64,000 bases of DNA from contig NZ_JOAI01000046.1 of NCBI RefSeq assembly GCF_000717715.1, positions 1 to 64,000 on the forward strand. The letters run 5' to 3'. The position numbers and the translations under genes are program-made. This DNA is from Streptomyces sp. NRRL B-24484. Its GTDB lineage: Bacteria > Actinomycetota > Actinomycetes > Streptomycetales > Streptomycetaceae. Below the pieces are notes generated by a model. That model saw only the letters and a program-made list of their open reading frames with translations. It made no database searches and was not told where the DNA came from. Of the stretch, positions 47,022-55,150 are shown in pieces; position 1 is the stretch's first letter, and each line of letters opens with the position of its first letter.

Positions 47022-47968
47022 CCCCGCGGCTCCGGCTGCTCGGCGGCGGCCCGTGCGACGGCGATCCCGGCGGCCAGCCGGACGTTGCCGCGCACCGCCG
47101 CGAGGTTGGCCTCCAGCGAGGCGCCGCCGGTGTGCTCGGTGAGGTGGGCGAGCAGGAACGGGGTGATGGCCTGTCCGGTGACCCCGGCGGACCGGGCGGC
47201 GGCCAGCGCCTCGCCGAGCACCCGGTCGTGCAGCTCCGGGTCGAGCTGCTCGGCCGGCGGGACGGGGTTGGCGACCACGAGCGCGGACTCCGGGCCGCCG
47301 AGTTCGTCCTGGGCCCGCATCACCGCGGCCACCTCGGCCGGGTCGTCGAGCGTCCAGTCCAGCGGCAGGCCCGAGCCGGTGAGGTAGAAGCCGGGGAACT
47401 CGGCGGTGCGGTAGCCGAGGACGGCGACGCCGAGGGTCTCCAGCCGCTCCAGGGTGGCCGGCACGTCGAGGATCGACTTCACGCCGGCGCAGACCACGGT
47501 GATCCGGGTGCGGGCGAGCAGGCCGAGGTCGGCGGACTCGTCCTGGCTGGTGGTCCAGTCGCGGTGGACGCCGCCGAGCCCGCCGGTGGCGAAGACCCGG
47601 ATGCCGGCGCGGGCGGCGAGGAAGGCCGTGCCGGAGACGGTGGTGGCACCGCTCGCGCCGGTGGCGACGGCGGGGGCGAGTTCGCGGAAGCCCAGCTTGC
47701 GCAGCGACGCGTCGGTGGCGATCCGTTCCAGTGCGTCCTTGTCGAGGCCGATGTGCGGTACGCCGTCGAGCACGGCGATCGTCGCGGGGACGGCGCCGCC
47801 GGCCCGGACGAGGTCCTCGAGTTCGACGGCGACCGCGAGGTTGCGGGGGCGCGGCAGGCCGTGGGCGATGATCGTCGACTCCAGGGCGACCACGGGGGTG
47901 CCTGCGGCGAGGGCGGCGGCCACCTCGTCGGAGAGTCGCAGCGGGGCGGAGGGCGAGGGTCGGTCCAT
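47018..47968 (-). CDS. psuG: Pseudouridine-5'-phosphate glycosidase
   Basis: The 316-residue enzyme breaks the C-C bond of pseudouridine 5'-phosphate into uracil and ribose 5-phosphate. Conserved blocks are VVALESTIIAHGLPRPRN, GFRELAPAVATGASGATTVSGTAFLAARAGIRVFATGGLGGVHR, DESADL and VCAGVKSILDVPATLERLETLGV, and TPFLLAHLTEHTGGASLEANLALVR-like sequence near the end. The length fits the family. AGGAAACGGGG precedes the ATG. It is the first gene of a two-gene operon with the kinase and is divergent from alkB. Confidence 0.95.
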   Translation of the reverse strand: MDRPSPSAPLRLSDEVAAALAAGTPVVALESTIIAHGLPRPRNLAVAVELEDLVRAGGAVPATIAVLDGVPHIGLDKDALERIATDASLRKLGFRELAPAVATGASGATTVSGTAFLAARAGIRVFATGGLGGVHRDWTTSQDESADLGLLARTRITVVCAGVKSILDVPATLERLETLGVAVLGYRTAEFPGFYLTGSGLPLDWTLDDPAEVAAVMRAQDELGGPESALVVANPVPPAEQLDPELHDRVLGEALAAARSAGVTGQAITPFLLAHLTEHTGGASLEANLAAVRGNVRLAAGIAVARAAAEQPEPRG

Positions 47969-48079
47969 CCCCGTTTCCTGGCGTCCGTGCGGCGGGTTCA
48001 AACCTCGTCCGCGCGGCGGACCGGCCGACGCACCCCACCTTATTCGCACAGGTGTTCCCATGAGGCGTAGGCTGGCCGC

Positions 48080-48721
48080 GTGCTCCACCTCCAGGGTTCG
48101 CTGTTCGACGACGTCGAGGAGATCGGCACCGGCCCGCTGGACGGCGTCCGCCGCACCGTGCTGGGCGACGGCGCCTGGATCGACGAGCGGCCGGGCTGGC
48201 TGCGCGGCGCCGACGCGCTGTTCGAACGGCTCGCCGCCGAGGTCCCCTGGCAGGCCGAACGCCGGACCATGTACGAGCGGGTGGTCGACGTGCCCCGGCT
48301 GCTCGCCTTCTACGGCGAGGACGACTTCGCCGCCGGGCCGGCCGCCCTGCCGCACCCGGTGCTGGCCGCCGCCCGCACCGCGCTCGGCGCCCACTACGCC
48401 GAGGAGCTCGGCGAGCCCTTCGCCACCGCCGGCCTCTGCTACTACCGCGACGGGCGGGACGGCGTCGCCTGGCACGGCGACCGGCTCGGCCGCGGCGGCC
48501 GCCAGGACACCCTGATCGCGATCGTCTCGGTCGGCGAACCGCGCCCGCTGCTGCTGCGCCCGCGCGGCGGCGGCCCGGCCGTCCGGCGCCTGCTCGGCCA
48601 CGGCGACCTGCTCGTCATGGGCGGCAGCTGCCAGCGCACCTGGGAGCACGCCGTCCCGAAGACCACGCGCCCGGTGGGGCCGCGGATCAGCATCCAGTAC
48701 CGGCCGCGCGGGGTCCGCTGA
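48080..48721 (+). CDS. AlkB-family 2-oxoglutarate/Fe(II) dioxygenase
   Basis: The 213-residue protein is an oxidative demethylase of the AlkB family. The iron ligands are His132 and Asp134 in AWHGDRLG and His190 in WEHAVPK. The 2-oxoglutarate Arg lies in RISIQYRPR (Arg202/Arg208). The substrate lid has CYYRDGRDGVAWH. It removes alkyl groups from nucleic acid bases or another substrate. It starts at GTG 48080 without a strong ribosome site, suggesting a nearly leaderless transcript. The gamma-glutamylcyclotransferase gene follows by 58 bases. Confidence 0.93.
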   Translation: MLHLQGSLFDDVEEIGTGPLDGVRRTVLGDGAWIDERPGWLRGADALFERLAAEVPWQAERRTMYERVVDVPRLLAFYGEDDFAAGPAALPHPVLAAARTALGAHYAEELGEPFATAGLCYYRDGRDGVAWHGDRLGRGGRQDTLIAIVSVGEPRPLLLRPRGGGPAVRRLLGHGDLLVMGGSCQRTWEHAVPKTTRPVGPRISIQYRPRGVR

Positions 48722-48779
48722 CACCGGGCGCGCCCCGACGGGTACGGTGCTGCGACCCCCGACTCCCCAGGAGGGCCGT

Positions 48780-49190
48780 GTGCCGCCCCAGCTGCCGTTC
48801 TTCGTCTACGGGACGCTCCGTCCCGGCCACCGCAACCACCAGCGCCACCTGGCCGGGCGCTGCACCGAGGTGCGCGGGGCGGTGCTCGACGGCGCCGCAC
48901 TGCACCGCGGCCCCGGCTATCCGTACGTGGTGCCGTGCGCGGGGCGACAGGTCCACGGCGAGCTGGTGAGCGTTCCGCCCGGGCTGTACCCGCGGGTGCT
49001 CGCCGACCTGGACCGACTGGAGGACTGCACGCCCGACGGCCTCGGCGAGTACGTGCGCGAGCGCCTCGCCGTCCGGCTCGCCGACGGCACCGAGACCGAC
49101 GCCTGGGTCTACCTCGCCGGCCCCCGGGTCGCGGCGGCGTTGCTCTCCGCCCCCGCCCCGGTCGCCTCCGGCGACTGGACCGACGCCTGA
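48780..49190 (+). CDS. Gamma-glutamylcyclotransferase-like (AIG2) protein
   Basis: The 136-residue protein has a GTG start with AGGAGGG upstream. It has the family fold with FFVYGTLRPGHRNHQRHL at the N-terminus (substrate oxyanion loop YGTLRPG), GYPYVVP, VHGELVSVPPGLYPRVLADLDRLEDC with the catalytic Glu region, and DAWVYLAG. Such enzymes form 5-oxoproline from gamma-glutamyl amines. It may be cotranscribed with the AlkB gene. Confidence 0.9.
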   Translation: MPPQLPFFVYGTLRPGHRNHQRHLAGRCTEVRGAVLDGAALHRGPGYPYVVPCAGRQVHGELVSVPPGLYPRVLADLDRLEDCTPDGLGEYVRERLAVRLADGTETDAWVYLAGPRVAAALLSAPAPVASGDWTDA

Positions 49191-49577
49191 CGCCCCGGGG
49201 GCGCTTCGGGGCCACCCGGCCCCGGACATGACGATCCCCGGCGTCCGGTGCGTCGTCCGCGTGCGTGGACCGTCGCCTCCTGCACGTGTCGTGCATCGAC
49301 CCGCCGGGGGTCTCGCCAGAGCCTGGATCAGGGTCACTCGGACGGCCGTCGGACGTCTCCGTCGGCGGTGCAGCTCTGTCCGGTATTCCGGTGTATTCAC
49401 CAGTTTCCTCCGTATTCGCCGCAGGTCAAGGCTGTCCGGCGAACTCCCGGGAACCACCCGGCCGGAAGGTCAAGAGGTGGTAAATTCCGATCCCGTTGAC
49501 GCTGCATCAGCTGCGCCCGGACGACCGCGGGCCCGGCTGTCCGCAACGGTGCGGAGCGGCGGCCGGAGGGGGGCGGC
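49191..49577 (+). other. Intergenic region, AT-richer, probable promoter
   Basis: This 387-bp stretch has lower GC than the genes beside it and contains GGTATTCCGG, GTATTCACC and a GGTGGTAAATTCCG patch near 49478. The low GC suggests a regulatory region ahead of the deacetylase/acetyltransferase pair. I find no gene or clear repeat in it. Confidence 0.4.
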
Positions 49578-50546
49578 GTGCCGGACGAACACGCCGTCGG
49601 GGGCGGCACCGACAGGACGGCCCCGGCGGACACCCGCAGGAACCGGATCGACACCCTGCTGCGCCACTCGCCGCTGCAACCCGCCTTCCGCGCCCTCGCC
49701 GCCGGACGGCTCGCCGTCCTCGCCTACCACGGCATCGACGACCCGCGGAGCTTCGCGGCCCAGATGGCCCGGCTCGTCCGCAGCGCCCGCCCGGTCTCGC
49801 TCGCCCGCGTCGAGGAGTCCCTGCGCGAGCGGCGCCCGCTGCCGCCGCGCAGCGTGCTGGTCACCTTCGACGACGGCGACCGCTCGCTGCTCACCCACGG
49901 CCTGCCGGTCCTCGCCCGGCACGGCATCCCCGCGGCGGCCTACGTGATCGCCGGGCACATCGGCGGCGACCGGCCGTTCTGGTGGTCCGAGGCGGCCCAC
50001 CTGGTCGCGCACGGCGGCACCGCCGACGCGCTGCCGCCCGGCACCGCGCCCGAGGCCGCCGTCCGGCTGCTCAAGCGGCTGCCCGACCGCGAGCGCCGCG
50101 ACCTCCTGGACGCCCTGCGCGGCACCGCCTCCGCACCCGCGCCCCGGCAGCCCCAGCTCACGCCCGCCGACCTGCGCACCCTGCGCGGCGCCGGGGTGGC
50201 GATCGGCAACCACACCCTCGACCACCCCTGCCTGGACCGCTGCTCCGCCGAGGACTCCGCCGCGCAGGTCACCGGCGCCCACGGCCTGCTGACCGACTGG
50301 CTCGGCGAGCCGCCGACCTCCTTCGCGTACCCCAACGGCAACCTCGACCCGCACGCCGAGCGCGCCCTGACCGGGCTGGGCTACCGGTCGGGCTTCCTCT
50401 TCGACCACCGGCACGACCGCCGGCTGCCCCGCCGCCCGCTGCGGATCAGCCGGCTCCGGGTGAACGCCTGCACCACCCCGCACCGGTTCGACACCATCCT
50501 CTCGGGACTGCACCCCGCGGTGCACCGCCTGCGCGGCGGCCGCTGA
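49578..50546 (+). CDS. Polysaccharide deacetylase (NodB/CE4 family)
   Basis: The 322-residue protein has the CE4 motifs in order: LAYHGI, TFDDGD (motif 1, catalytic base and metal Asp), GNHTLDHP (motif 2, metal His pair) and FAYPNGN (motif 3). No signal peptide is visible, so it may act on a cytoplasmic or membrane-linked intermediate. It removes acetyl groups from an N-acetylated polysaccharide. The GGAGGGGGGCGGC leader precedes a GTG start. The CelD/BcsL-type acetyltransferase follows by 60 bases, suggesting joint modification of a surface glycan. Confidence 0.9.
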   Translation: MPDEHAVGGGTDRTAPADTRRNRIDTLLRHSPLQPAFRALAAGRLAVLAYHGIDDPRSFAAQMARLVRSARPVSLARVEESLRERRPLPPRSVLVTFDDGDRSLLTHGLPVLARHGIPAAAYVIAGHIGGDRPFWWSEAAHLVAHGGTADALPPGTAPEAAVRLLKRLPDRERRDLLDALRGTASAPAPRQPQLTPADLRTLRGAGVAIGNHTLDHPCLDRCSAEDSAAQVTGAHGLLTDWLGEPPTSFAYPNGNLDPHAERALTGLGYRSGFLFDHRHDRRLPRRPLRISRLRVNACTTPHRFDTILSGLHPAVHRLRGGR

Positions 50547-50606
50547 CGGCGGCGGCGCACCGGAGGAGACCACGCCCGGGAGCACCGGGCCGAAGGGGGC
50601 ACCCGC

Positions 50607-51767
50607 ATGACCGCAGCGACACCGGGCGACCGGCCCGAGATCCACCGCGAGCCCGGCACTCTCGACGGCGAACTCGCCGACGGCTGGCGGCGGCTGGTCG
50701 CCGCCGACCCGCACGGCTCGTGGTTCGGAACACCCGAGTGGGTGCTCTCCTGGTGGGAGACGCTCGGCACGGCCGACCCGGCGGCGGACCGGGCGGAGAT
50801 CGCCGTCTGGCGCGGCCCGGAGGGCGGCGTCGAGGCCGTCGTCCCGCTGCTGCGCACCCGGCTCCGCCTCCACCCGCGGCTGCCGCTCACCGCCCGCTGC
50901 CTCACCCTGCTCGGCTCCGGCCCGGGCGCCGCCGACCACTGCGGTCCGGCCGTGGCCGCGCACCGCCGGGAGGACGTCCGCGGCTGGCTCGCCGCACGTG
51001 CCCGGCGCACCACCCTGTGGCTGCCCGACCTCGACCCGGCGGCCGCCGCGGCCCTGCCCGCGGCGGCCCGCCCGGTGGCCCGCTCGGCCTGCCCGCGCGC
51101 CGATCTGACGGGCGGCCACGAGGCGCTCGGCTCGCGGCAGTTCCGCTCCACCGTGCGCCGCTACCGACGCAAGCTGGAGGCCGCCGGGGTCGCCTTCCGC
51201 TGGGTGCCGCCCGCGGAGGTCCGGCCCGCGCACCTGGACGCCGTCCTCGACCTGCACCGGCTGCGCCGCGCGGCGCTCGGCCGGCCGACCACCTTCGACG
51301 GGCGGCGCCGCCCGCTCCACCTGCGGCTGCTGGAGCGCTCGGCGGCCACCACCGCACCCGGCGGCGAGGGCCCGGCCTTCTGCCTGGCCGAGCACGAGGG
51401 CCGCACCGTCGGCGCGCTGTACGGCTTCCGCTGGAACGGCGCCTTCGCCTACTACCAGATCGGCTGGGACGTCCACTGGGCCCCGCTGCGGCTCGGCACC
51501 GTGCTGATCTCCGAGACCGTCCGCGCCTGCGCCGAACAGGGCCTGCACACCTTCGACTTCCTGCGCGGCACCGAGCCGTACAAGTACCGCTTCGGCGCGG
51601 TGGACCGCCACGACACCACCCTGCTGCTGCCGCACGGCCCGACCGGCGCCCTGCTCGCCCTCAAGCACCGCCTCAAGGGCGGCGGCGACCGGCCGGCGGG
51701 GGCGGTGCGAAACGCGGAACCGGTGCCGCGCTCGAAGGCAGCGGGAAGCCCTGATCGACCGGGGTAG
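50607..51767 (+). CDS. CelD/BcsL-family GNAT acetyltransferase
   Basis: The 386-residue protein has two halves, as in FemAB-like and BcsL proteins. The N-terminal half has DPHGSWFGTPEWVLSWWETLG. The C-terminal half has LGSRQFRSTVRRYRRKLEAAGV, FCLAEHEGRTVGALYGFRWNGAFAYYQIGWD, and the closing TFDFLRGTEPYKYRFGA that marks PF13480. It transfers an acyl or aminoacyl group, often in exopolysaccharide or cellulose synthesis clusters. Its partner here is the deacetylase upstream on the same strand. A Pro/Arg/Gly-rich tail ends the protein. Confidence 0.88.
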   Translation: MTAATPGDRPEIHREPGTLDGELADGWRRLVAADPHGSWFGTPEWVLSWWETLGTADPAADRAEIAVWRGPEGGVEAVVPLLRTRLRLHPRLPLTARCLTLLGSGPGAADHCGPAVAAHRREDVRGWLAARARRTTLWLPDLDPAAAAALPAAARPVARSACPRADLTGGHEALGSRQFRSTVRRYRRKLEAAGVAFRWVPPAEVRPAHLDAVLDLHRLRRAALGRPTTFDGRRRPLHLRLLERSAATTAPGGEGPAFCLAEHEGRTVGALYGFRWNGAFAYYQIGWDVHWAPLRLGTVLISETVRACAEQGLHTFDFLRGTEPYKYRFGAVDRHDTTLLLPHGPTGALLALKHRLKGGGDRPAGAVRNAEPVPRSKAAGSPDRPG

Positions 51768-51966
51768 AATCCGGAAGAGGCGTGACGTGCACTTCCGTCC
51801 CGGGGGGATTATCGGGATCCGCGGCGGCCGCTCCCGGGGTCGGGAGTCGGCCGGATCCCCGGCGTTCTCGAATTCAATCGCCCGAATGTGGCGCAAGCCA
51901 CAGCCCCGGGCCCGGGCGACGGGCCGGTGCGCCGGAACATCGGACCGAGACCGGAGAAATACCCAG

Positions 51967-52749
51967 ATGCCGCCCGAGGAAGTCGACGCCCGCCGTGCCG
52001 AGGCCCTGCCCGGACTCAACGTGCTGCTGCGCAGCTGGCGCACCCGGGCCGGCAGCAGACTCGGGCTCGGCAAGCCGCTGCCGCAGGTCGACGTGGCGGG
52101 GCGGGTCGGCATGAGCGAGCGGTGGTACCGCGACCTGGAGCGCGGCACCCTGCCGCGCCTCGACCCGCGGGTGCTCGCCGGCCTGGCGGACGTGCTCCTG
52201 CTGGACGCCGACGAGCGTGCCACGCTCTACCTGTACGCCCTCGGCGGCACTCCCTACGTCGCCCCGCCCGTCCCGGGAAGGGCCCCCGACCTGCACGCCC
52301 TGCAGGAGCTGCTGGACCGTCAGATGCCCCGGCCGGCCTACCTGACCGACAGTTCGTGGAACGTGATCGGGCACAACCGGGCGATGGCCGAGTGGTTCCC
52401 CTGGGTCCTCGCCCCGGACGCCAACCTCATCCGCTGGGGGCTGACGTCCGACGAAGCGCGCGAGCAGATGCTCGACTGGCCGCAGCACGCACGGATGTAC
52501 CTGGCCATGGTCCGGTTCGCGATGGCGCAGCACCCCGACGACCCCGGCCTGGCGACCCTGCTCGCGGACGTCCTGCAGGACCCGACGTGCCGCCGGTTCT
52601 GGCAGGAGCGGACGTGCGTGGTCGCCAACCGGGACGGTCACCTCTTCCGGCTGCGGCTGCCGCACGTGTCCCCCGATGTGATCGATGCGGTGACCCAGGT
52701 GCTGATTCCCGCGGGGCACCAGGGTCTGCGTTTCGTCGTCGTCAACTGA
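51967..52749 (+). CDS. MmyB-type XRE transcriptional regulator
   Basis: The 260-residue protein has an N-terminal helix-turn-helix (about 15-75; LNVLLRSWRTRAGSRLGLGKPLPQVDVAGRVGMSERWYRDLERG). The MmyB-like ligand-binding domain follows (about 105-260; YLTDSSWNVIGHNRAMAEWFPWVL, DWPQHARMYLAMVRFAMAQHPDDP). These PAS-like domains bind fatty-acyl-type ligands in known structures. The start has CGGAGAAAT upstream. It sits directly before the paired 20-bp repeats and the acyl-CoA operon, which makes it the probable controller, perhaps sensing the pathway product or an acyl chain. Confidence 0.88.
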   Translation: MPPEEVDARRAEALPGLNVLLRSWRTRAGSRLGLGKPLPQVDVAGRVGMSERWYRDLERGTLPRLDPRVLAGLADVLLLDADERATLYLYALGGTPYVAPPVPGRAPDLHALQELLDRQMPRPAYLTDSSWNVIGHNRAMAEWFPWVLAPDANLIRWGLTSDEAREQMLDWPQHARMYLAMVRFAMAQHPDDPGLATLLADVLQDPTCRRFWQERTCVVANRDGHLFRLRLPHVSPDVIDAVTQVLIPAGHQGLRFVVVN

Positions 52750-52786
52750 ATACAGGGAGATCCGAGCGGAATTCAACGGGCGGCGA

Positions 52787-52806
52787 CCGGCAAATATTTT
52801 CCGGTT
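52787..52806. promoter_or_regulatory. Operator-like repeat, upstream copy
   Basis: CCGGCAAATATTTTCCGGTT shares 17 of 20 bases with the copy 54 bases downstream and is itself partly palindromic (CCGG arms). Confidence 0.65.
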
Positions 52807-52840
52807 CGCCGCCCTGCCTGCTTTTGTCCGGATTGGCGGA

Positions 52841-52860
52841 TCGGCAAATAATTGCCGGTT
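52841..52860. promoter_or_regulatory. Operator-like repeat, downstream copy overlapping a -35 element
   Basis: TCGGCAAATAATTGCCGGTT contains the palindrome CGGCAA-ATA-ATTGCCG. Its last two bases start a perfect TTGACA (52859-52864) about 85 bases before the dehydrogenase gene. The 54-base spacing to the first copy is close to five helical turns, so two dimers would lie on one face. Confidence 0.7.
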
Positions 52861-52949
52861 GACAGTGCGAGCGGCGCGTTGGAAGTCTTTTCGAGCGCCG
52901 GGTCGGACACGATCCGACCGGCGAGTTCCACTCGAACAACCCGGAGAAC

Positions 52950-53876
52950 GTGGTGCACGCATTCAGCTCGGCCAGGCGGAAGAATTCGACGGCGGACGGC
53001 ATTCCGCGAGAGGACGGGGTCCGCCGCTTCGCGCGGGTCGGCGTGGTCGGCTCGGGCGCGATGGGCTCCGGCATCGCCGAGGTGTGCGCCCTCGCGGGGG
53101 TGGAGGTGAGGGTGGCGGTCTCCCGCGAGTCCTCGCTGAGGTCCGCGCCGGAGCGGATCGCGGCCGCGCTGGACCGTCGGGTCGCCAAGGAGAAGCTGAC
53201 CGCCGAGGCGCGGGACGCCGCGACGGCCCGGATCTCGTTCACCACCGACCTCGGCGAACTCGCCGACCGGCAGCTGGTGGTGGAGGCGGTGCCCGAGGAC
53301 GAGGCGCTCAAGACCGACCTGTTCACCGTCCTCGACAAGGTGGTCGAGGACGACGCGGTGCTCGCCTCCACCACCTCGGCGATCACCATCACCCGGCTGG
53401 CCCGGGCCACGACCCGCCCGCAGCGCGTCATCGGCATCCACTTCTTCAACCCCGTCGCGGCGATGCCGCTGGTCGAGGTGGTGCCGACGCTGCTCACCGA
53501 CGACTCCGTCCGGCAGGAGGTCGAGGCCTTCCTGACCGACCGGTTGGGCAAGGTGTCGATCCCGTCCGGCGACCGCAGCGGGTTCGTGGTGAACGCCCTG
53601 CTCGTTCCGTACCTGGTCGCGGCCGTCCGGATGGTCGAGTCCGGTTTCGCCTCCGCCGAGGACGTCGACCGGGGCATGCAGTTGGGCTGCGGCCATCCGA
53701 TGGGCCCGCTGCGTCTGTGCGACATGGTCGGCCTCGACGTGGTCGCGGCCGCCGCCGACGCCCTCTACCGCGAGTTCCGCGAGCCGCTGTACGCCCCGTC
53801 CCCGCTGCTGTCGCGCATGGTCGAGTCCGGCCTGCTCGGACGCAAGGCGGGCCGCGGCTTCTACGAGTACGCCTGA
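52950..53876 (+). CDS. 3-hydroxyacyl-CoA dehydrogenase
   Basis: The 308-residue protein has an NAD-binding domain starting VGVVGSGAMGSGIAEVCALAGVEV (GxGxxG at about residue 34) and the HCDH core VIGIHFFNPVAAMPLVEVVPT with catalytic His. RSGFVVNALLVPYLVAAVRMVESG and GHPMGPLRLCDMVGLDV form the dimer domain, ending RKAGRGFYEY. It interconverts 3-hydroxyacyl- and 3-oxoacyl-CoA (3-hydroxybutyryl-CoA dehydrogenase type). It is the first gene of a five-gene plus-strand operon. The GTG start has CGGAGAAC upstream. Confidence 0.93.
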   Translation: MVHAFSSARRKNSTADGIPREDGVRRFARVGVVGSGAMGSGIAEVCALAGVEVRVAVSRESSLRSAPERIAAALDRRVAKEKLTAEARDAATARISFTTDLGELADRQLVVEAVPEDEALKTDLFTVLDKVVEDDAVLASTTSAITITRLARATTRPQRVIGIHFFNPVAAMPLVEVVPTLLTDDSVRQEVEAFLTDRLGKVSIPSGDRSGFVVNALLVPYLVAAVRMVESGFASAEDVDRGMQLGCGHPMGPLRLCDMVGLDVVAAAADALYREFREPLYAPSPLLSRMVESGLLGRKAGRGFYEYA

Positions 53877-53938
53877 GCCCGCCGCCCCTCCGGCGTCCCC
53901 TTCCCCTTCCCCCCGTCACCTCCCCACGGAGCACCACC

Positions 53939-55150
53939 ATGCACGCGTTCATGAACATCAAGAAGTCGGCGAGGATCAGCCACGACTTCTGGGAGACCAC
54001 CACCGAGGCCGGCATGTTCGACATCGTCGCCGCCGGTCTGGGCGACGGCCGGCACCGGTCGCTCGACGGCGGCCACGAGTTCGTCAACATGTCCTCGTAC
54101 TCCTATCTGGGCCTCGACACCCACCCGAAGCTCGTCCGCGCGGCGGCCGACGCGGTGCTCGCGGAGGGCGCGCTCAACACCTCGACCTCCCGGATGCGCA
54201 TCCGCTTCGCCGCGCTGCGGGACGCCGAGGACGCCCTGTCCGAGCTGTTCGACGTCGAGGCCGTGACGGTGGCCTCCTGCGCGGCCGCCGCCTGGGCCGC
54301 CCTGCCGCTGCTCGCCTCCGGCCTGCTCACCGGCGGGACGCCGCCGCTGATGGTGTTCGACAAGAACGCGCACTTCTGCCTCAACGCGATGAAGGCCAAC
54401 GTCGCCGACGAGACCCAGGTCGTCACCGTCGCCCACGACGACCTGGACGCACTGGAGGACCTCTGCCGCAAGCACCCCCAGGTCGCGTACGTCGCCGACG
54501 GCGTCTACAGCACCGGCGGTCAGGCGCCGGTCGCGGACCTGCTGCGGCTGCAGGAGAAGTACGGCCTGTTCCTGTTCTTCGACGAGGCGCACGGCATCTC
54601 CACGGTCGGTGCCCACGGCCGCGGCGTCGTGCTGGAGACGATGGGCGCGATCAACGATCGGACGCTGATCATCACCTCGCTGAACAAGGGCTTCGGCGCC
54701 TCCGGCGGCGCGATCTTCCTGGGCCCGCGGGGCTCGCAGGAGCGCCGCGACGTCGCACTGCGCAACGGCGGGCCGCTGATGTGGTCCCAGCGGATCAACA
54801 CGGCCGGCCTGGGCGCCGTGATGGCCTCGGCCGAACTGCACCTCTCCGACGAACTCGGCCTGCTGCAGAAGCGGTTGCAGCAGAACGTCGACCTGTTCGA
54901 CAGCCTGCTGCCGACGGCGCGGGCCGGTGACGGACTGCCCATCCGGTTCGTCGACATCGGCTCCGAGGAGGCCACCGTGGCCCTGGGCCGGGCCCTCCTG
55001 GAGCAGGGCTACTACGCCTCGCCGATCTTCTTCCCGGTGATCGCCCGCGGCAAGGCCGGGCTGCGGCTGATGCTGCGCGCCAACATGGGCACGGCGGAGA
55101 TCGAGGACTTCTGCCACCGGCTGCGGCAGCTGCGGGCGAGCCATGTCTGA
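53939..55150 (+). CDS. Alpha-oxoamine synthase-family PLP enzyme (CqsA-like)
   Basis: The 403-residue fold-type I PLP enzyme is expected to join an amino acid and an acyl-CoA with loss of CO2 to give an alpha-amino ketone. Key residues are His145 in DKNAHFCLN (stacks on PLP), Asp215 and His218 in LFFDEAHG, and the Schiff-base Lys250 in TSLNKGFGASGG. DGVYSTGGQAP replaces the DGVFSMDGDxAP of biosynthetic AONS/KBL enzymes and is closer to DSIYSTLG of the autoinducer synthase CqsA. The H-x-x-L-E element of classic enzymes is also altered. The MFS exporter gene overlaps it by eight bases. Confidence 0.88.
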   Translation: MHAFMNIKKSARISHDFWETTTEAGMFDIVAAGLGDGRHRSLDGGHEFVNMSSYSYLGLDTHPKLVRAAADAVLAEGALNTSTSRMRIRFAALRDAEDALSELFDVEAVTVASCAAAAWAALPLLASGLLTGGTPPLMVFDKNAHFCLNAMKANVADETQVVTVAHDDLDALEDLCRKHPQVAYVADGVYSTGGQAPVADLLRLQEKYGLFLFFDEAHGISTVGAHGRGVVLETMGAINDRTLIITSLNKGFGASGGAIFLGPRGSQERRDVALRNGGPLMWSQRINTAGLGAVMASAELHLSDELGLLQKRLQQNVDLFDSLLPTARAGDGLPIRFVDIGSEEATVALGRALLEQGYYASPIFFPVIARGKAGLRLMLRANMGTAEIEDFCHRLRQLRASHV

